NCBI GenBank assembly: GCA_964640085.1
Contig: CAZXFA010000001.1
Location: forward strand, 255,187 to 319,186
Origin: CAZXFA01 sp964640085
GTDB lineage: Bacteria; Actinomycetota; UBA4738; HRBIN12
Reading direction: 5' to 3'
Length of the DNA: 64,000 nucleotides
The position numbers and the translations under genes were made by a program. Numbering within the stretch: position 1 is the stretch's first letter; each line of letters starts with the position of its first letter. Positions 50,638 through 59,757 of this stretch are shown here, in pieces. Below the pieces are notes generated by a model. That model was given only the letters and a program-made list of their open reading frames with translations, ran no database searches and was not told the origin of the DNA.

Positions 50638-53600
50638 TCAGACCTCGTCGGGCCACGCCGCGTCCAGGCGAGCCAGGACCCGGTCCAGGCTCTCCGGTCC
50701 CCGCTCGAGGTAGGTCATCATCGCGTCGAAGAAGTTGTCGGCCCCGATGCTCGGCGGCATCAGGTCCGAGGCGTCGAAGCGGAACGCGTCCGCGGCGAGA
50801 GCCTCGTGGAGGTGCTCGGCCTGGCGTCGCAGGAACGGCGAGTAGTTCGCGAGGTCGAACCGCCGGTTCGCGATCATGAACCCCGTTCCCTCGCGGGTCA
50901 TCTCGGCTCCGAAGTCGGGGCCGAGGAGGAACCGAACGACCTCGCGGACCTCGGGACGGTCGCTGAACGCCGCGACCATCTCGCCGCCGCCGATGAGACC
51001 GGGGAACCGCCCCGACGCGGACGGGAACGGGAAGATGTCGGTGACGCTCCCCGACGATCCCGGTGGCAGGAAGTGCTCGGCGAAGGTCGCCTGCAGGTAG
51101 AGCCAGCACCCCGGTGGGTCGTCGATCATCGGCAGCTGTGCGTCCCAGATCGACGCCCGGAGCGCTCCGGCGGGTCCGCCGTTCACCGAACCTCCGGTGA
51201 ACGCGATGTCTCCGAAGCGCTCGAACGCGTGACGGACGGGAGCGCTGTCGAAGGTGAGCCGATGGAAGGTCCACGCGTCATACGTCTCCCCACCGGCCTC
51301 GGCGAGCACCAGGTTCTCGATCCAGTCGGTTCCCGGCCACCCCGACGCGCCGGGACCGGACTCGAACCCGAGGCACCATGGCGTTCGTCCGTCGCGGATG
51401 AGGCGTCGACCGAGCTCCATCAGCTCGTCGAGCGTCCGCGGGATATCGTAGCCGGCCGTGTCCAGCTCGGGCACCGGGTACCAGATCAAGCTCTTGACGC
51501 TGAGTTGCACGAACGCGCCGAACAAGCCGCCGTCCTCGGAGGGCCACGACCCGTCCGCGTCCACCGTTCCGAGCGAGACGAGGTACGGGCTCTGGTCCGC
51601 CCGCAGCTGCTCGAGGTCGACGTAGGCGCCCAGGTCCACTAGATGATCGTCGCGCGCGAGATCGCCGATCACGCCGGGGATCGCGAAGGCGATGTCGGGC
51701 GGGGCGCTTCGAACGTCGCGGCTGCTGATCCAGGTCTGGATCTCGGGCAGATCGACGAGCGTGACCTTGATCCCGGTGCGTGCCTTGAAACGCCGGAGCT
51801 CGAGCAGCAGGGGCTCGAGGAGCGCGGGATCCTGATGGACGTTCTGCCACAGCATCGTCACCTCGGTTCCCTCGAGCGGCTGCGCCGGGGCCCGGTGGAG
51901 CGCGGGTACGGGTTCGGCGCGGAGCCCGTGGGGAGCTCCGGCGGGCAGCAGCGGACACTCCGGCGTTCCCAGGAAGCGCTCGCACTCGGAAGGGCGGAGC
52001 TCGCGCGTCACCTGCGACCGCGCCTGCTCGAAGAGCTGCGAGAGCGGGAGGTCGAGGACCCCCTGCTCGCCGAGTGGTCCGACCAAGACGGCCGTCGGCC
52101 CGTCGGGCTCGGGATACTCGATCCTCGCCGATTGCATCGCCCAGTGGAGGGCCTCGACGGCCTCGGCGGGCACGGGGCGACCGAGGGCTGAGGCCAGGTT
52201 GACGGCATGCAACGCCAGGACCACGGCCAACTCCGGATCGGTCCGCATGTTCGAGATCGACGCGTGCGAGAGGGCCGAGACCCTCGCGAAGTCCCGCTCC
52301 TGTCCTACATCGCTTGCACGGTCCACCGCGATCACCGTGAGCGCGGCGGCGACGAGCGAGGCAACCGTCAGCACCGCGACCAGCGCGCGCATCCGGACGA
52401 AGGCGCGGCGTTCGAGCCGCGCCTCGCGCTCCTGTCGTTCGCGCTCGACCCCCCGTTCCGCGTCGCGCCTGGCCACGCTCGCCTCGAGGTACTCGCGCTC
52501 GCGCTCGGTGAGTCCGATCGAGCTCGTCGTCGTGCGCTCCTCGGCCTGGTCGAGCCGTCCCCCCGTGAGCAGGTAGTCGGGGCTCCGGCCGGCCTCGAAC
52601 CACTCGGCGGCGGCGGCCGAGAGCCGCGCGTGGACGCGGAGGTCCTCGCGGGCGGATTCGATCCAGCCCCGGAGCCGAGACCACTCGCGAAGGAGTGCTT
52701 CGTGTGCGACTTCGACGGTGGGCCCGCGCGTCTCCGGATCGCGGTCGAACGACAGGAGGCGGCGGGCGCCGAACGTGTCGATGACGGACTCCATCGCGGC
52801 GCGGTCGCCCTCGACCGAGACGAGCTCCGAGCGCGCCAGCCGTCGCCTCGTGTCGTCGGTCCCACCGTCGGTCGGTCCGACGAGTCGGAGGAAGAGCTGG
52901 CGCGCCGCCTCCCGCTGCGACGGGCTGAGGCCCAGATACAACTCCTCGGCCCGCTGCGCGAGCGCGCCGGACACGCCGCCGAGCTCGCGGTAGGCCTCGA
53001 AGGTGAGCGTCGAGTCGCCGCGCCCGTCGAACGTCTCGGTCAACACGTACTGGAGCAGGGGCAGCGCCGCGGGCCGGTCCGCGACCTCGGCGACGATCTC
53101 GCCCACGAGCGAGGGATCGACGGCGACCCCCACCGCCTCGGCCGGCCCCGCGATGGCGCGCTCGAGCTCGGCGGGGGAGAGCGGGGTCACGACGTACGTA
53201 CGCGCGCCGAGGAGCTCGCCGAAGGACCGATACTGGAGGGGTCGGTCGTAGAAGTCGGCGCGCAGCGTCGCGACGATCCGGACCCGGCTCCGAGGGTCGG
53301 TCGCCGCTGTCACGATCGCGCGGAGGAACCGCGCGCGGCGCTCCTCGTCGCGCACGAGCGTGAAGACCTCCTCGAACTGGTCGATCACGAGCAGGAGCTC
53401 GCCCTCTCCGTCCGGCAGGATCTCCTCGGCCATGTGCAGGAGACCGCCGTCCTGCGCCTCCATCCGCTGGACGCGGTCGGATCGGGCGTCGACGGCGATC
53501 CGCTCGAGCGCCGCGTCGAGCTCCTCGAACGGGTGCTCGCCCGGCACGAACGCGACCACGAACCAGCGGTCCGAGCCGGGCAGCGCGCCGCGCCGGAGCG

Positions 53601-55359
53601 CCGGCACCAGGCCGGCCCGGACGAGCGAGGACTTGCCGCCGCCGGACGGCCCGACGACCGCGACGAAGCGGGAGCCGTCGCGCTCGTCCCCGAGGCGGGC
53701 GAGCAGGTCCCGGCACGCGGCGTCGCGGCCGAAGAAGTCACCTGCGTCGGCCTCGTCGAACGGCCGGAGCCCCTTGTACGGGTTCCGCCGCTCGGCGACC
53801 GGACCGAGCTTCCGGGAGCTGGTCGCCGCGGCCCGGAACGCCTCGGCGAACGCGAGGACGTCCGGGTACCGCCGGTCCGGGTCCTTCGAGGTCGCGCGGG
53901 CGAGGACCTCGTCCAGAGGCGCCGGGAGCTCGGGGCGGACCCAGCGGAGCTGAGGGAGCGGCTCGTGCGCGTGGCGTTCGAGGAGCTCCGCAGGCGAGCT
54001 CCCAGTGAACGGGTGACGGCCGGCGAGGCTCTCGTGCAGGACGAGGCCGAGGCCGTACAGGTCCACGAGGGCGGAGACGGTTTCTCCGCGCGCTTCCTCC
54101 GGCGAGACGTACCAGGCCAACGAGTCGCCGATCCCCGATGCCTCCGCGGGGTCCACGAGATCCTTCGCGATCCCGAAGTCGGTGAGGTACGCGTTGCCAT
54201 CCTCGTCGAACAGGACGTTCTCGGGCTTCACGTCCCGATGCACCACCCCCTGACGGTGCGCGGACGCGAGCGCGAGCGCCACCTGCTCGGCCAGACGCGC
54301 GGCGCGCTCGGGTGCGAGCGGCCCGTTCCCGAGCTCGTCGCGCAGGCTCCCGCCCCGGAGGTAGCGCATCACGAGGTAGGCGGCGTCGGGTTCCCGCCAG
54401 TAGTCGTGCAGCGGCACGATGTGCGGGTGCTCGAGGCGGGCGACGAGCTGCGCCTCGACGTCGAACCTCCGGATGAACTCCGGATGGTTGGCGATCTCGC
54501 GCCGGATCACTTTGACGGCGACCTCGCGGCCGACCTCGGGCTGGTAGGCGCGGTGGACGATGCCGAACGGCCCTCCCCCGATCGCTTCGAGCAGGCGATA
54601 ACCGCGGAGCGGCTCGCCGCCCGGATCCAGAGCCGCGTCCTGCCGGAGCACCTGCTGCTGGAGGCGTTGCAGCTCGTGCGAAGGGTCGATCCCGAGCTCG
54701 TCGGCCAGCAGGGCGCGCGCCCGGGCGAAGGCCGTCAGCGCGTCCCCCTGCCGACCCGACCGGTACAGGGCGACGATGAGTTGTCCCCAGAGCCGCTCGC
54801 GGAACGGGTGCCGCGCGACGAGCGTCTCGAGCTCGGGCACGAGCTCGCGGTGACGGCCGAGCGCGAGATCGGCCTCGATCCGCTCCTCGACCGCGGCGAG
54901 CCGGAGCTCCTCGAGCCGAGCGGTCTCGCCGGCCAGCGAGGCGGTGGCCTCCAGGCCGTCGAGCGCGGGCCCGCGCCACAGGTCGAGGGCGCGCCGGAGC
55001 GTCTCGGACGCACCCGCCAGGTCGTGCGGGGCGAGGCCGTGAGCCTCGTCGAGGCGCGCCTGGAACGTGAGCAGGTCGACCTCCTCCGGCTCGGCCCGGA
55101 GCTGGTAGCCGGAGGGCCGGTGCTCGATCCGACCGGCGTCGAGCGCCTTCCGCAGGTTCTTGACGTGCGTCTGGAGCGTGTTCCGTGCCGTGGCCGGGGG
55201 GTCGTCGCCCCAGAGCGCCTCGATCAAACGTTCGACGGTGACCGGACGGTTCGCCTCGAGGAGCAGGTGGGCGAGCAAGATCTGCTGCTTCGGCCCCCTC
55301 AGATCGAGGGCGCGGCCGCCGTCGAGGACCTCAAGCGGCCCGAGCACGTGGAATCGCAT
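50638..55359 (-). CDS. SARP-Ser/Thr kinase-STAND NTPase-TM-solute-binding protein fusion receptor
   Basis: One 1573-residue polypeptide. Residues 1-95 are an OmpR-like winged helix (FHVLGPLEVLDGGRALDLRG) and about 98-243 a BTAD domain, together a SARP regulator. About 252-515 is a complete Hanks kinase: Lys283 in VAVKVI, HRD at 374-376, DFG at 394-396. About 525-900 is a STAND-type NTPase (NPYKGLRPFDEADAGDFFGR; P-loop VGPSGGGKSS with Lys576; Walker B LLLVIDQFEE). A coiled region leads to one membrane helix at about 991-1012 after Arg-rich sequence, placing the rest outside. From about 1165 to the end is an ABC-type extracellular solute-binding domain (EVTMLWQNVHQDPALLEPLL, WPGTDWIENLVLAE). 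It looks like a ligand receptor that controls transcription directly. Confidence 0.88.
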   Translation of the reverse strand: MRFHVLGPLEVLDGGRALDLRGPKQQILLAHLLLEANRPVTVERLIEALWGDDPPATARNTLQTHVKNLRKALDAGRIEHRPSGYQLRAEPEEVDLLTFQARLDEAHGLAPHDLAGASETLRRALDLWRGPALDGLEATASLAGETARLEELRLAAVEERIEADLALGRHRELVPELETLVARHPFRERLWGQLIVALYRSGRQGDALTAFARARALLADELGIDPSHELQRLQQQVLRQDAALDPGGEPLRGYRLLEAIGGGPFGIVHRAYQPEVGREVAVKVIRREIANHPEFIRRFDVEAQLVARLEHPHIVPLHDYWREPDAAYLVMRYLRGGSLRDELGNGPLAPERAARLAEQVALALASAHRQGVVHRDVKPENVLFDEDGNAYLTDFGIAKDLVDPAEASGIGDSLAWYVSPEEARGETVSALVDLYGLGLVLHESLAGRHPFTGSSPAELLERHAHEPLPQLRWVRPELPAPLDEVLARATSKDPDRRYPDVLAFAEAFRAAATSSRKLGPVAERRNPYKGLRPFDEADAGDFFGRDAACRDLLARLGDERDGSRFVAVVGPSGGGKSSLVRAGLVPALRRGALPGSDRWFVVAFVPGEHPFEELDAALERIAVDARSDRVQRMEAQDGGLLHMAEEILPDGEGELLLVIDQFEEVFTLVRDEERRARFLRAIVTAATDPRSRVRIVATLRADFYDRPLQYRSFGELLGARTYVVTPLSPAELERAIAGPAEAVGVAVDPSLVGEIVAEVADRPAALPLLQYVLTETFDGRGDSTLTFEAYRELGGVSGALAQRAEELYLGLSPSQREAARQLFLRLVGPTDGGTDDTRRRLARSELVSVEGDRAAMESVIDTFGARRLLSFDRDPETRGPTVEVAHEALLREWSRLRGWIESAREDLRVHARLSAAAAEWFEAGRSPDYLLTGGRLDQAEERTTTSSIGLTEREREYLEASVARRDAERGVERERQEREARLERRAFVRMRALVAVLTVASLVAAALTVIAVDRASDVGQERDFARVSALSHASISNMRTDPELAVVLALHAVNLASALGRPVPAEAVEALHWAMQSARIEYPEPDGPTAVLVGPLGEQGVLDLPLSQLFEQARSQVTRELRPSECERFLGTPECPLLPAGAPHGLRAEPVPALHRAPAQPLEGTEVTMLWQNVHQDPALLEPLLLELRRFKARTGIKVTLVDLPEIQTWISSRDVRSAPPDIAFAIPGVIGDLARDDHLVDLGAYVDLEQLRADQSPYLVSLGTVDADGSWPSEDGGLFGAFVQLSVKSLIWYPVPELDTAGYDIPRTLDELMELGRRLIRDGRTPWCLGFESGPGASGWPGTDWIENLVLAEAGGETYDAWTFHRLTFDSAPVRHAFERFGDIAFTGGSVNGGPAGALRASIWDAQLPMIDDPPGCWLYLQATFAEHFLPPGSSGSVTDIFPFPSASGRFPGLIGGGEMVAAFSDRPEVREVVRFLLGPDFGAEMTREGTGFMIANRRFDLANYSPFLRRQAEHLHEALAADAFRFDASDLMPPSIGADNFFDAMMTYLERGPESLDRVLARLDAAWPDEV

Positions 55360-55512
55360 GCGCGGACGGTAGCCGGGTGGGAGCAGGAACGGAATACCTG
55401 GTTGGGCGACCTTCAGCGTTCCTCCAGCGGTCCACCCTCGGTGCTCCATCGGGCTCCGGCATCGTCGCCTCCACGAGCCATCCAGGGCGGATGGCCGGAA
55501 GGGAGGTTCGAG

Positions 55513-55992
55513 ATGGTAACGGTCGTGAGGGAGCGGACGGCCCCCGCGCCGGTGCGGGGTGCCCGTGTCGGGTGGGTGCTGGGTGGGTTCGCGGCGATCG
55601 CGATCGCGGCCGTCGCGATCGCGGCGGTGGCGGTCCTGTCGCAGCGCCCGGGCGCCGGGCCGGTCATCGAGCGCCGTACGGCCTCGCTGTACACGCAGGA
55701 CGAGCTCGCCGTGGTCCGGCTCGTCCAGCAGGGCGTGATCCCCCGGGAGACCCTGGAGGGGGAGCCGTTCCGCACGAAGGCGCTCGTGAACCAGGGGCTG
55801 ATCCCGCGTGGGGCGGTCGAAGCCGGGATCCCGCTCGCCGGTCCGTTGTACTGCCCCGAGGAGCGGGCGCTGATGCGGGCGGTGGCGGCGGGGCTGGTCC
55901 CCGAGGAGGCGCTGGACTACGAGCGACTGTCGGTCAAGCGGCTCGTCAACCAGGGGCTTGTCCCGCGGGCGGCGGCCGCGCCGTGCCGATAG
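55513..55992 (+). CDS. Membrane-anchored protein with duplicated short helical repeats
   Basis: A 159-residue protein with one membrane helix at about 22-43 and an external domain made of four copies of a pattern LVxxGLxPxxAL: RLVQQGVIPRETL, ALVNQGLIPRGAV, RAVAAGLVPEEAL and RLVNQGLVPRAAA. The four form two larger units of about 48 residues, each starting with LYTQDE or LYCPEE. Cys114 and Cys158 may pair. No family recognised. GGGAGG lies six bases before the ATG. It is divergent from the receptor gene across 153 bases and may belong to its regulon. Confidence 0.72.
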   Translation: MVTVVRERTAPAPVRGARVGWVLGGFAAIAIAAVAIAAVAVLSQRPGAGPVIERRTASLYTQDELAVVRLVQQGVIPRETLEGEPFRTKALVNQGLIPRGAVEAGIPLAGPLYCPEERALMRAVAAGLVPEEALDYERLSVKRLVNQGLVPRAAAAPCR

Positions 55993-56020
55993 CGCGTCGC
56001 ATCGAAGCGTGGCGCGGGCC

Positions 56021-56058
56021 AGCGGAGAGGGCGGCCCATCGGGGCCGCCCTCTCCGCT
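56021..56058. terminator. Perfect 17-bp bidirectional hairpin
   Basis: AGCGGAGAGGGCGGCCC (56021-56037) and its exact complement (56042-56058) enclose the loop ATCG. It stands 28 bases after the repeat-protein stop and its right arm touches the convergent ligase stop, so it can terminate both transcripts. Confidence 0.85.
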
Positions 56059-57121
56059 ACCCGAGGATCTGGGACAGGTCGTACCGCACGGGCTCCTGCA
56101 ACTGCTCGAACGTGCACGACCGGGGGTCGCGGTCCGGGCGCCAGCGCACGAACTGGGCGGTGTGGCGGAACCGCGAGCCCTCCATGTGGTCGAAGCGGAC
56201 CTCGATCACGAGCTCGGGGCGGAGCGGGACGAACGAGAGATCCTTGCCGTGGCTCCAGCGGCTGAACTCGGAGCTGCGCGGCGTCCGCGTCTCGGTCACG
56301 TACTTGGACCAGTCCCAGGGGTGGCCCTCGAACGACGTGACGAGCGGCTGGAGCTCCTCGAACAGCCTCCGGCGCCGGGCCATCGGGAACGCGCCGACCA
56401 CGCCGACGTTCTGGAGGACGCCCTCATCGTCGTACAGGCCGAGCAGGAGCGAGCCGATCGCCCGCTCGTCGGTCTTGTGGACCCGATAGCCGCCGACCAC
56501 GCAGTCGGCCGTTCGGACGTGCTTGACCTTGAACATCACCCGCTTGTCGGGTTGGTACGCGCCGTCGAGCGGCTTGGCGACCACGCCATCCAGACCGGCG
56601 CCCTCGAACTCGTCGAACCACCGCTCGGCCAGGGCCCGGTCGGTCGTCGCCGGCGTGACGTGGATCGGGGAGCCGGCGGCGGCCAGCGCCTTCTCGAGCG
56701 CGCGTCGCCGCTCCCGGAACGGCTCCCGCATCAAGTCGCGGTCGTCGAGCGCGAGCAGGTCGAACGCCACGAGGTGCGCCGGCGTCTCCTCCGCGAGCAG
56801 TCGGACGCGGCTCTCGGCCGGGTGGATCCGCATCTGGAGCGTCTCGAATCCCAGCCGCACGCCTGAGGGGTCGGGGACCACGATTTCGCCGTCCACGACG
56901 CACCGCTCGGGCAGGTTCGAGCGGATCGCCTGGACGAGCTCGGGGAAGTAGCGGGTCATCGGACGCTCGTTCCGGCTCCCGATCTCGACCTCGTCTCCAT
57001 CGCGGAACACGATCGAACGGAACCCGTCCCACTTCGGCTCGTAGCTGAGGTCGCCGATCGGGATCTCCTCCACGGACCTCGCCAGCATCGGCGAGACGGG
57101 CGGCATCACCGGCAGGCGCAT
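56057..57121 (-). CDS. ATP-dependent DNA ligase (LigC-like)
   Basis: A 354-residue ligase with nucleotidyltransferase motifs I KWDG (adenylated Lys30 in YEPKWDGFR), III in VVDGEIVV, IV in DGVVAK and V in MFKVKH, then an OB-fold from about 215. It seals nicks using ATP. Actinobacteria often carry such accessory ligases beside NAD-dependent LigA, for end-joining or base-excision repair. No Ku or polymerase partner is visible here. Confidence 0.9.
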   Translation of the reverse strand: MRLPVMPPVSPMLARSVEEIPIGDLSYEPKWDGFRSIVFRDGDEVEIGSRNERPMTRYFPELVQAIRSNLPERCVVDGEIVVPDPSGVRLGFETLQMRIHPAESRVRLLAEETPAHLVAFDLLALDDRDLMREPFRERRRALEKALAAAGSPIHVTPATTDRALAERWFDEFEGAGLDGVVAKPLDGAYQPDKRVMFKVKHVRTADCVVGGYRVHKTDERAIGSLLLGLYDDEGVLQNVGVVGAFPMARRRRLFEELQPLVTSFEGHPWDWSKYVTETRTPRSSEFSRWSHGKDLSFVPLRPELVIEVRFDHMEGSRFRHTAQFVRWRPDRDPRSCTFEQLQEPVRYDLSQILG

Positions 57122-57148
57122 GCCGCTATCTTCCCCGAGCCGGCGTGC

Positions 57149-58321
57149 TCACGTCGCCGGTGCGGGGCGCAACGGTGGGAGAACCCCCACGGCGACGCGC
57201 GGCCTCGGTTTGAGGCCGAACAGGAACCGGACCGAGTTCCAGCGGCGCACGAGGAACTCGTAGACGAGCAGCGTCAGGCCGAACGAGGCCACCAGCACCA
57301 CCCCAAACTTCGGCAGCACGCCGAGGTCCCACCGGACCACGACGAAGGCCACCGCGACGATCACCGTCTGGTGCAGGACGTACCAGGGGTAGGCGCCCTC
57401 GTTCGCGTACCGCAGCAGCCGCGTTTCGGGCCGGGCCAACAACGCCCCCGCGGCGCCGATCAGGCCCAGGATCCACAGCCACATGTTCGAGGTCTGCACC
57501 AGACCGAACAGGATGTTCTGACCCGAGAGGTCCGCCCAGTCCGCGTCGAGCCCCGGGACCCAGACCGAGTAGCACGCGGTCATCGTCACGGCCCCCGCCG
57601 CCAGGAGCCACGGCCACGTCCTGCGGATCGTCGCCTGGAGCCGCTCGCTCGATGCGAGCACGAACCCGACGACGAAGAGGGCGAGGGCGGTGAAGAAGTT
57701 CCACGTGCCCTCGGGCCAGGGAAAGCCCTCCATCACCAGGAACAGCAGGGGGGCGGCGAACAGCATCCACGGACGCCCGATGTCCCGGGTCGACGCGCGG
57801 CGGTGCAGCCGGACGAAGAGCGGAAGCGCGATCAGCGAGTACAGGAACAGGTACAAGATGAACCACAGGTGGCCGAACGTGAACGCCCCGTCGTAGCCCC
57901 CGATCTCGCCTCGCATGCCCCAGTAGTCGCGAAGCCACCCGCCGAACGAGGGATCGATGGTCGAATGCTGGAGGGCAGCGAACCACTGCTGCGGGGGGAC
58001 GATGACGAGCAGGCCGAAGAGGAACGGGAGCAGCAGCCGGCGGGTCCGCTCGCCCTCGTACCGACGCGGGGGCCGGTGCCCGAACGCGTACCAGGACGCC
58101 ATCCCGGCAAGCACGAACAGCAAGCCCATCTGCCAGGGATCCAGGAACCAGACGACGGCTCGGGCGAGCCCCACGCTCTCCTGGGCGTTCCGCACGTAGA
58201 AGTCCTCGGGGTCGAACACCCGGGCGCTGTGGAAGGGGAACAACAGCAGGACCGCCAGGATCCTGAGCCGGTCGATGTCGTGGCGGCGGGTCTTGGTGGC
58301 GGTGCTCGGGTCGGCGATCAT
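57149..58321 (-). CDS. Acyltransferase 3 family membrane protein
   Basis: A 390-residue polytopic protein of the OafA/YrhL superfamily with about ten helices. It begins RRHDIDRLRILAVLLLFPFH, with the family's first helix, and has FGHLWFILYLFLYSLIALPL and NEGAYPWYVLHQTVIVAVAF near the end, typical of the glucan-modification subgroup. It moves acyl groups onto sugars at the membrane. The ATG at 58321 has GAGG close upstream. It lies 27 bases downstream of the ligase start on the same strand and may be in its operon. Confidence 0.88.
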   Translation of the reverse strand: MIADPSTATKTRRHDIDRLRILAVLLLFPFHSARVFDPEDFYVRNAQESVGLARAVVWFLDPWQMGLLFVLAGMASWYAFGHRPPRRYEGERTRRLLLPFLFGLLVIVPPQQWFAALQHSTIDPSFGGWLRDYWGMRGEIGGYDGAFTFGHLWFILYLFLYSLIALPLFVRLHRRASTRDIGRPWMLFAAPLLFLVMEGFPWPEGTWNFFTALALFVVGFVLASSERLQATIRRTWPWLLAAGAVTMTACYSVWVPGLDADWADLSGQNILFGLVQTSNMWLWILGLIGAAGALLARPETRLLRYANEGAYPWYVLHQTVIVAVAFVVVRWDLGVLPKFGVVLVASFGLTLLVYEFLVRRWNSVRFLFGLKPRPRVAVGVLPPLRPAPAT

Positions 58322-58454
58322 GCCTCTTCCCTGTGGAGGGACCCCTGCGGACCGAAGGTGCTCTGCCGGACCCAACTCTGGGTGGCCGACCGCGGCGCGC
58401 CAGGGCCAGACGCCCCCGGCGGGAGGGGACGAGGGTGGCACCTCCCGCTGACGG

Positions 58455-59024
58455 TCAGCCGCGCGCGAGGACGCTCGGGCGGTAGTGGAGATGGACCATG
58501 CCGTTCCCGAAACGCCGCTCGTCCAGGAGCTGGAGCTCCAGGCGGAGATCGTCCGGGACGAACCGGGTGCCGCCTCCGACCACGATCGGTGCGACGAACA
58601 GGTGCCAATCGTCGACCAGACCGGCCCTCATCGCCCGGGAGGCCAGGTTCGGACCACCGACAACGAGGTCTCGTTGCGCCCGATCTTTCATCCGTTGGAC
58701 CGCTTCGCGGTCGAAGACCGGCTCGATCCTCGTCCTCGCGCTGGATGCGGCCCCCAGCGTCGTGGTGTACACGACCTTGTCGGCCGCCCGCCAGATCTCC
58801 GCGAATCCCCGGATGAAGGGCGGCTGGTCGGCGAGGTCGATCGTCTCCCATGCGACCAGCACCTCGTACATCCGCCGACCCAACAGGAAGGTGCCCACCG
58901 GGCGCTGGAGGTCGTTCACGAACGTATGGACCTCCTCGTCCGGCTCAGCCCAGTCGAAGTTGCCGTCCTCGTCTGCCACGTAGCCGTCGAGCGAGGCGAT
59001 CGCGCCGTAGATCAGCCTGGCCAC
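58455..59024 (-). CDS. RibD C-terminal/dihydrofolate-reductase-like protein 1
   Basis: A 189-residue protein of the DHFR-like RibD C-terminal family. It starts LIYGAIASLDGYVADEDGNF, has LLGRRMYEVLVAWETID, and the NADPH loop DLVVGGPNLASRAMRAGL. Such stand-alone proteins reduce unknown substrates with NADPH. It follows the paralogous gene at 59032-59616 by seven bases, forming a two-gene operon. Confidence 0.88.
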   Translation of the reverse strand: MARLIYGAIASLDGYVADEDGNFDWAEPDEEVHTFVNDLQRPVGTFLLGRRMYEVLVAWETIDLADQPPFIRGFAEIWRAADKVVYTTTLGAASSARTRIEPVFDREAVQRMKDRAQRDLVVGGPNLASRAMRAGLVDDWHLFVAPIVVGGGTRFVPDDLRLELQLLDERRFGNGMVHLHYRPSVLARG

Positions 59025-59031
59025 CGCGCCC

Positions 59032-59616
59032 TCATCGCTCCGGCCTATAGGTGAGCATCAGCCCGCCGGTGGTGGTCGTCTCCGAGTCCACGAGCCGCAG
59101 CTTCCGCATCCGACCGTCCTCCGGGAACAGCTTCTTGCCTCCCCCGAGCACGACAGGGAAGACCGTCAGCGAGTACTCGTCGACCAGGTCGTGGTCGGCG
59201 AGCGTCCGCACGAGGTTCCCGCTCCCCAGCACGGTGATCGCGGCGCCCGGCCGATCCTTCAGCTCCGCGACCTCCTCGACGACGTCGCCCCGGAGCAGCG
59301 TCGTGTTCTGCCACTTCGCCTCGGTCAGGGTCCGCGAGGCGACGTACTTCCGCACGCCGTTCAGGTGCTTCGCGAACGGGTCCTCGGCCGGCGCGTTCGG
59401 CCAGTACGCGGCCATGATCTCGTACGTCTTCCTGCCGAACAGGTGCGCGTCGGTACCGGCCATCCCCTGCGCCGCGGAGGCACCGAGCACCTCGTCGAAG
59501 AACGGCACCTGCCACCCGCCGTGCTCGAATCCGCCCTCGGTGTCCTCGTTCGGGTCTCCCGGCGCCTGATACACCCCGTCGAGGGACAGGAACTCCACGA
59601 CCAGCAGCTTCCTCAT
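59032..59616 (-). CDS. RibD C-terminal/dihydrofolate-reductase-like protein 2
   Basis: A 194-residue paralogue of the next gene, more distantly related: KLLVVEFLSLDGVYQAPGDP, HLFGRKTYEIMAAYWPNAP and ITVLGSGNLVRTLADHDLVD, ending GLMLTYRPER. The GG at the cofactor loop is intact. GGAGG lies six bases before the ATG at 59616. It is divergent from the OsmC gene. Confidence 0.9.
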   Translation of the reverse strand: MRKLLVVEFLSLDGVYQAPGDPNEDTEGGFEHGGWQVPFFDEVLGASAAQGMAGTDAHLFGRKTYEIMAAYWPNAPAEDPFAKHLNGVRKYVASRTLTEAKWQNTTLLRGDVVEEVAELKDRPGAAITVLGSGNLVRTLADHDLVDEYSLTVFPVVLGGGKKLFPEDGRMRKLRLVDSETTTTGGLMLTYRPER

Positions 59617-59757
59617 GTCCGGCCTCCTTCCAGCACCATCGCATGTCCGACGGGGTGGGCGCTCGGAACTCATCCGTCGTGAGCACGGCCGCGCGCGTTG
59701 CATCGGCCGCGGACCCCGTGCCATCGTCGGACCGGATCCGTAGGGGAGGAAGCAGCC

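Noticed and set aside
52207..55512. Plus-strand frame of about 1100 codons antisense to the receptor gene
   Set aside because: Shadow of the receptor; only the final part from the ATG at 55513, with its own ribosome site, is a real gene.
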